A stretch of DNA of 64,000 bases from Thalassospira xianhensis MCCC 1A02616 (GTDB lineage: Bacteria > Pseudomonadota > Alphaproteobacteria > Rhodospirillales > Thalassospiraceae): the NCBI RefSeq assembly GCF_003326475.1, contig NZ_JPWA01000001.1:1-64000 (forward strand), given 5' to 3'. Below are positions 61,745-64,000 of the stretch, piece after piece. A program made the position numbers and the translations under genes. The notes under the pieces are model-generated. The model was not told the origin of the DNA, ran no database searches, and saw only the letters and a list, made by a program, of their open reading frames with translations. Numbering within the stretch: the stretch's first letter is position 1; each line of letters opens with the position of its first letter.

Positions 61745-61783
61745 TGAACACAAAGGAAGTTGATTAATCCTCCTTTGTGTTCA
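61745..61783 (+). terminator. Hairpin after the membrane protein gene
   Basis: 13-bp stem TGAACACAAAGGA / TCCTTTGTGTTCA with a 13-base loop, 45 bp past the stop. The T run is short (TCAATC), so it is a terminator or possibly an operator for the next gene. Confidence 0.6.
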
Positions 61784-61869
61784 ATCATGCTCGTAATCAA
61801 CCATGAGTTGATGTCTCTCAAGGGGCGAGCAGATAGAACTGCGGTTGTTGAGGTTTGAAGGGGTCGAAC

Positions 61870-63129
61870 ATGAACAAGCTTAATAGCCTAACTACCAGGG
61901 CGACATGTGTCTTGACATTTGTCCTGCTGGCCGCGTGCAGTACGCCATACAGCAACCCGGCGTTTGATGCAGGGGGAGACCCTGTTGAAGCAGAGGATGC
62001 TTCTGTCCAGTTCAACGGCATTGCCAATACTCTTTCGCCAAACACGCGAACCAAAGCCTTTATTACGCACGGGATGTGCGACCATGGGCCTGGGTGGATA
62101 ACCGATACCAACAGTCAATTGCGAGCGGCCTTACAGGCAGCAGTCCCGCAAAGCGAGATTGATGGCTATCGCAAGACGCTTGATATGGTTGCCGGTGACG
62201 CAACAGAGAGCGGGATGCCTTACTGGATGACCATCCCCCTGAAGTCAGACAAGGGGACTTTGACTGCCACCTATTATGTCTGGACACCTCAGACGCAAGC
62301 CTTGAAAGCAAGGCTCGATTTTGACCGTCCGGTATCGGAAGATGAGCCCGAAGCCAAGTTTGCCTATCAGCGCGCACCGGTAAATGAGGCCGTTAAAGTC
62401 ACCTTGATGAACAATTGCCTGGCCGACGCGGTGATAGCCTCAGGCACCGCTGGTGCTCCCCTCTATACCCATATGATGGGTAACATTTGCAGCTTCCTTG
62501 ATGGTCAAATGAATGGAGCCGGTGAATGCGCGTTTACCGAAGCAGAGCCGGTGACAAATCGCATCCTTATTTCCGAGAGCCTCGGAAGTAAAATTCTCAC
62601 AGAAGCACTCTGGCGCTTAAAACCCGTGACCGGTCAGGAAACTCTGTTCGATGCTCGGCTTGCCACAATCAACCAAGTATTCATGGAAGCCAATCAGATT
62701 CCAATTCTTGATTTGGCGACAGTACCACTCCCAGGGGAAAGCTTCACTGACGGAGAAGCTGAAATACCGACCATTGCCAAGCTGTTCGAAAAACTGCGCA
62801 GTTCTGAGTCCCTGGAGGCCAACCCATTACAGGTGGTCTCCTTCACCGACCCGAATGACATCTTGAGTTATCGTATGCCAGTGGAGTATTTCGAGGCGCA
62901 AAGCGGTGGTAAGGGCAAAATCATCAACGTAATCGTTTCCAACGACAAGACGTATCTCTCATTCACAAAGATCGGCTTGGAACGCCCGGACACGGCACAT
63001 TGTGGATATCAAACAAACCCGAATGTTACTGCGATGATAGCGGTGGGTAACGGTATGCCAGACACCGAAAGTTGGCAATCCGTCAGCGAGAGGCTGGATG
63101 ATTTGGAAAAGGCAGGGCCGGGGTGTTGA
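61870..63129 (+). CDS. Lipoprotein with alpha/beta-hydrolase fold
   Basis: 419 aa, GAAGGGGTCGA before ATG 61870. Signal peptide with lipobox LLAACS (Cys about 21), so a membrane-anchored lipoprotein. FITHGMCDHGPGW (about 62-74) is an HG-type oxyanion strand; RILISESLGSKIL carries the nucleophile Ser in S-E-S-L-G-S; SFTDPNDILSY supplies the acid and PDTAHCGYQTNP a candidate His. These fit an esterase or lipase of unknown substrate acting in the periplasm. Confidence 0.75.
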   Translation: MNKLNSLTTRATCVLTFVLLAACSTPYSNPAFDAGGDPVEAEDASVQFNGIANTLSPNTRTKAFITHGMCDHGPGWITDTNSQLRAALQAAVPQSEIDGYRKTLDMVAGDATESGMPYWMTIPLKSDKGTLTATYYVWTPQTQALKARLDFDRPVSEDEPEAKFAYQRAPVNEAVKVTLMNNCLADAVIASGTAGAPLYTHMMGNICSFLDGQMNGAGECAFTEAEPVTNRILISESLGSKILTEALWRLKPVTGQETLFDARLATINQVFMEANQIPILDLATVPLPGESFTDGEAEIPTIAKLFEKLRSSESLEANPLQVVSFTDPNDILSYRMPVEYFEAQSGGKGKIINVIVSNDKTYLSFTKIGLERPDTAHCGYQTNPNVTAMIAVGNGMPDTESWQSVSERLDDLEKAGPGC

Positions 63130-63134
63130 GTTCT

Positions 63135-63179
63135 CGTCATCTGGCACGGCCGTTGTGTTGCTGCCCCTGCCAGATGACG
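63135..63179 (+). terminator. Hairpin after the lipoprotein gene
   Basis: Perfect 12-bp inverted repeat CGTCATCTGGCA / TGCCAGATGACG around a 21-base loop, 6 bp beyond the stop. No T run, so termination efficiency is uncertain. Confidence 0.55.
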
Positions 63180-63293
63180 CCTCATATGAAAAAACAGTTT
63201 GTGCTGCCTTCTTATATTGCTTGCCTAACGCTTGCGGCTTGCAAAGGACTGTGCGTTGCTTTCTTTATAGGAACACAGAAGAAGGAAAATAAC

Positions 63294-63548
63294 ATGTCCA
63301 CACTTGAGAATGAAACAAGCGTCACAAGCTTAAAAATGGCACTGCAACGGGCTATTCGAAATTCTTCGGATGCTATCAACCGCATTGCGGCAGCATTAGC
63401 GGATTGCGAAGGTGAGCCGGTCCTTGATATCAAGCTTGCTGAAAGTTCTCTTCGTAGTGCTCTGGAGGACCTTGCACAAGCGAAGATGAAGATCGAATTG
63501 CTTCGAGAGAACAGGGCTGATAATTTCAATCGGTCGCCTGGCCCATAG
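63294..63548 (+). CDS. Hypothetical small helical protein
   Basis: 84 aa from ATG 63294 with AAGGAAAATAAC. Helical and charged (MALQRAIRNSSDAINRI; LRSALEDLAQAKMKIELL). A longer frame from ATG 63186 would add MKKQFVLPSYIACLTLAACK, which looks like a lipoprotein signal, but it has no ribosome-binding site. Overlaps the convergent JetD-like gene by 23 bp. Function unknown. Confidence 0.6.
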   Translation: MSTLENETSVTSLKMALQRAIRNSSDAINRIAAALADCEGEPVLDIKLAESSLRSALEDLAQAKMKIELLRENRADNFNRSPGP

Positions 63549-64000
63549 GGTCAATTTGTGCAGGAACTGGTTTAGGTGGCAGAACTTCCTGCTCCAGCCA
63601 GTATCCCTGCCGAACCAGTTCAATCACCTGTTCTTCCTCCGTCATCTCGTTTAGAGCGGCGGCACCAGTGGGCTCCAAACCACTTTTGAAACCGTTCTTG
63701 AGGGCGCCATGGGCGCGCAGCAAGTCTGCCGTCATTTGGTGAGCATTGACTTTACGCGATGCATTACGCCGCAGATGGGACAGGATGCGCAAGCCACCAG
63801 CATCAATGTCACCCCAATGGTACAATCCGGCCGAGGGGAAACGTTCCAGGGCTGCCTTATAGAACGCAAGGCAACGCCTTGACGGAAAACCACCGGTATA
63901 TAGCACCAGCGTGTCGCGCGACGGATTGCAAGTTTCGACATAGCGAACAAAGGAAGTGTAGTTTTCGATTGTAAGGATGGCGGTGGGGTCCGTTGAAAAT
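63526..64000 (-). CDS. JetD-like (DUF2220) protein, C-terminal part
   Basis: Open on the minus strand to the right edge: about 157 codons, 5' end outside. The frame reads ILTIENYTSFVRYVETCN, then DTLVLYTGGFPS, YHWGDIDAGGLRILSHLR and finally WLEQEVLPP. The TxEN...f, tGG, WGDID-x-x-G and R/W-L-E-Q-E segments are the TOPRIM-like DUF2220 pattern of JetD, the nuclease subunit of the Wadjet anti-plasmid system. JetD is normally the last gene (jetABCD), so jetC, B and A would be expected beyond the right edge. Confidence 0.65.
   Translation of the reverse strand, partial: FSTDPTAILTIENYTSFVRYVETCNPSRDTLVLYTGGFPSRRCLAFYKAALERFPSAGLYHWGDIDAGGLRILSHLRRNASRKVNAHQMTADLLRAHGALKNGFKSGLEPTGAAALNEMTEEEQVIELVRQGYWLEQEVLPPKPVPAQIDPMGQATD

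Noticed and set aside
63123-63293. N-terminal extension of the 63294 gene as a lipoprotein signal
   Set aside because: LTLAAC fits a lipobox, but the upstream ATG has no ribosome-binding site, while AAGGAAAATAAC marks the ATG at 63294; part of the longer frame is a hairpin.

Overview
The window reads like accessory DNA of an alphaproteobacterium, most likely part of a large plasmid, chromid or phage-plasmid. The lineage hint comes from a Ros/MucR-family regulator, a DUF2161-type protein, and TTGACA-led promoters. I see no rRNA or tRNA gene, no ribosomal protein operon, and no replication, partition, conjugation or phage-structural module that I can recognise. Most of the roughly 70 genes encode proteins I cannot name. 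They lie in short operons with overlapping start and stop codons and with clear hairpins between convergent genes. Base composition looks moderate, about half GC, with AT-rich promoter gaps.

Layout. 0.1-3.6 kb: a minus-strand operon with an ADP-ribosyltransferase-like protein and two paralogous unknowns. 3.8-4.5 kb: uracil-DNA glycosylase (ung). 4.6-8.9 kb: unknown plus-strand genes. 8.9-9.5 kb: a MucR/Ros-like regulator that has lost its zinc ligands. 9.7-11.6 kb: a class 3-type intein with degenerate LAGLIDADG motifs; the coding sequence beyond it is a decayed pseudogene. 11.8-15.9 kb: a pilin-like protein and secreted proteins, including a Cys-rich pair. 16.2-17.4 kb: a DnaQ-like exonuclease operon. 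17.5-19.1 kb: small genes and a secreted DNA/RNA non-specific endonuclease. 19.2-22.1 kb: a flotillin (YqiK-like) / YqiJ-like / zinc-ribbon operon. 22.3-25.2 kb: a membrane protein and an unknown operon. 25.4-27.7 kb: a PcfJ-like protein. 29.0-30.4 kb: a Fic protein with its catalytic His replaced by Gln, under a cluster of TGAATAGA repeats. 30.7-34.7 kb: an unknown operon, a Cys-rich DUF6283-like protein, and a small secretion-ATPase-like gene broken by an 8-bp tandem duplication. 34.8-38.6 kb: tandem pilin-like genes, paired membrane proteins and an ASCH-like protein. 38.62-38.83 kb: an orphan four-repeat type I-E CRISPR array. 39.2-42.2 kb: a DUF2161 protein and unknowns. 42.6-43.15 kb: a translation initiation factor IF-3 gene outside its usual context. 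44.3-53.7 kb: nine tandem paralogues of one uncharacterised family in a single operon. 54.8-61.2 kb: unknown genes, a PP-loop (PAPS-reductase-like) protein and a Panacea-like protein. 61.3-63.5 kb: a membrane protein, an alpha/beta-hydrolase lipoprotein and a small protein. 63.5 kb to the edge: the C-terminal half of a JetD-like (DUF2220) protein, possibly the last gene of a Wadjet defence operon lying to the right.

How it fits together. Many genes occur as local paralogue pairs or arrays: the nine-member family, three pilin-like genes, and at least five other pairs. Local tandem duplication therefore seems to be the main way this region has grown. Several promoters share a TTGACA -35 box with AAGGA/TCCTT elements in or next to the spacer, which suggests a shared regulator. 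The best candidates for an undescribed system are the nine-gene array at 44.3-53.7 kb and the stranded class 3 intein.
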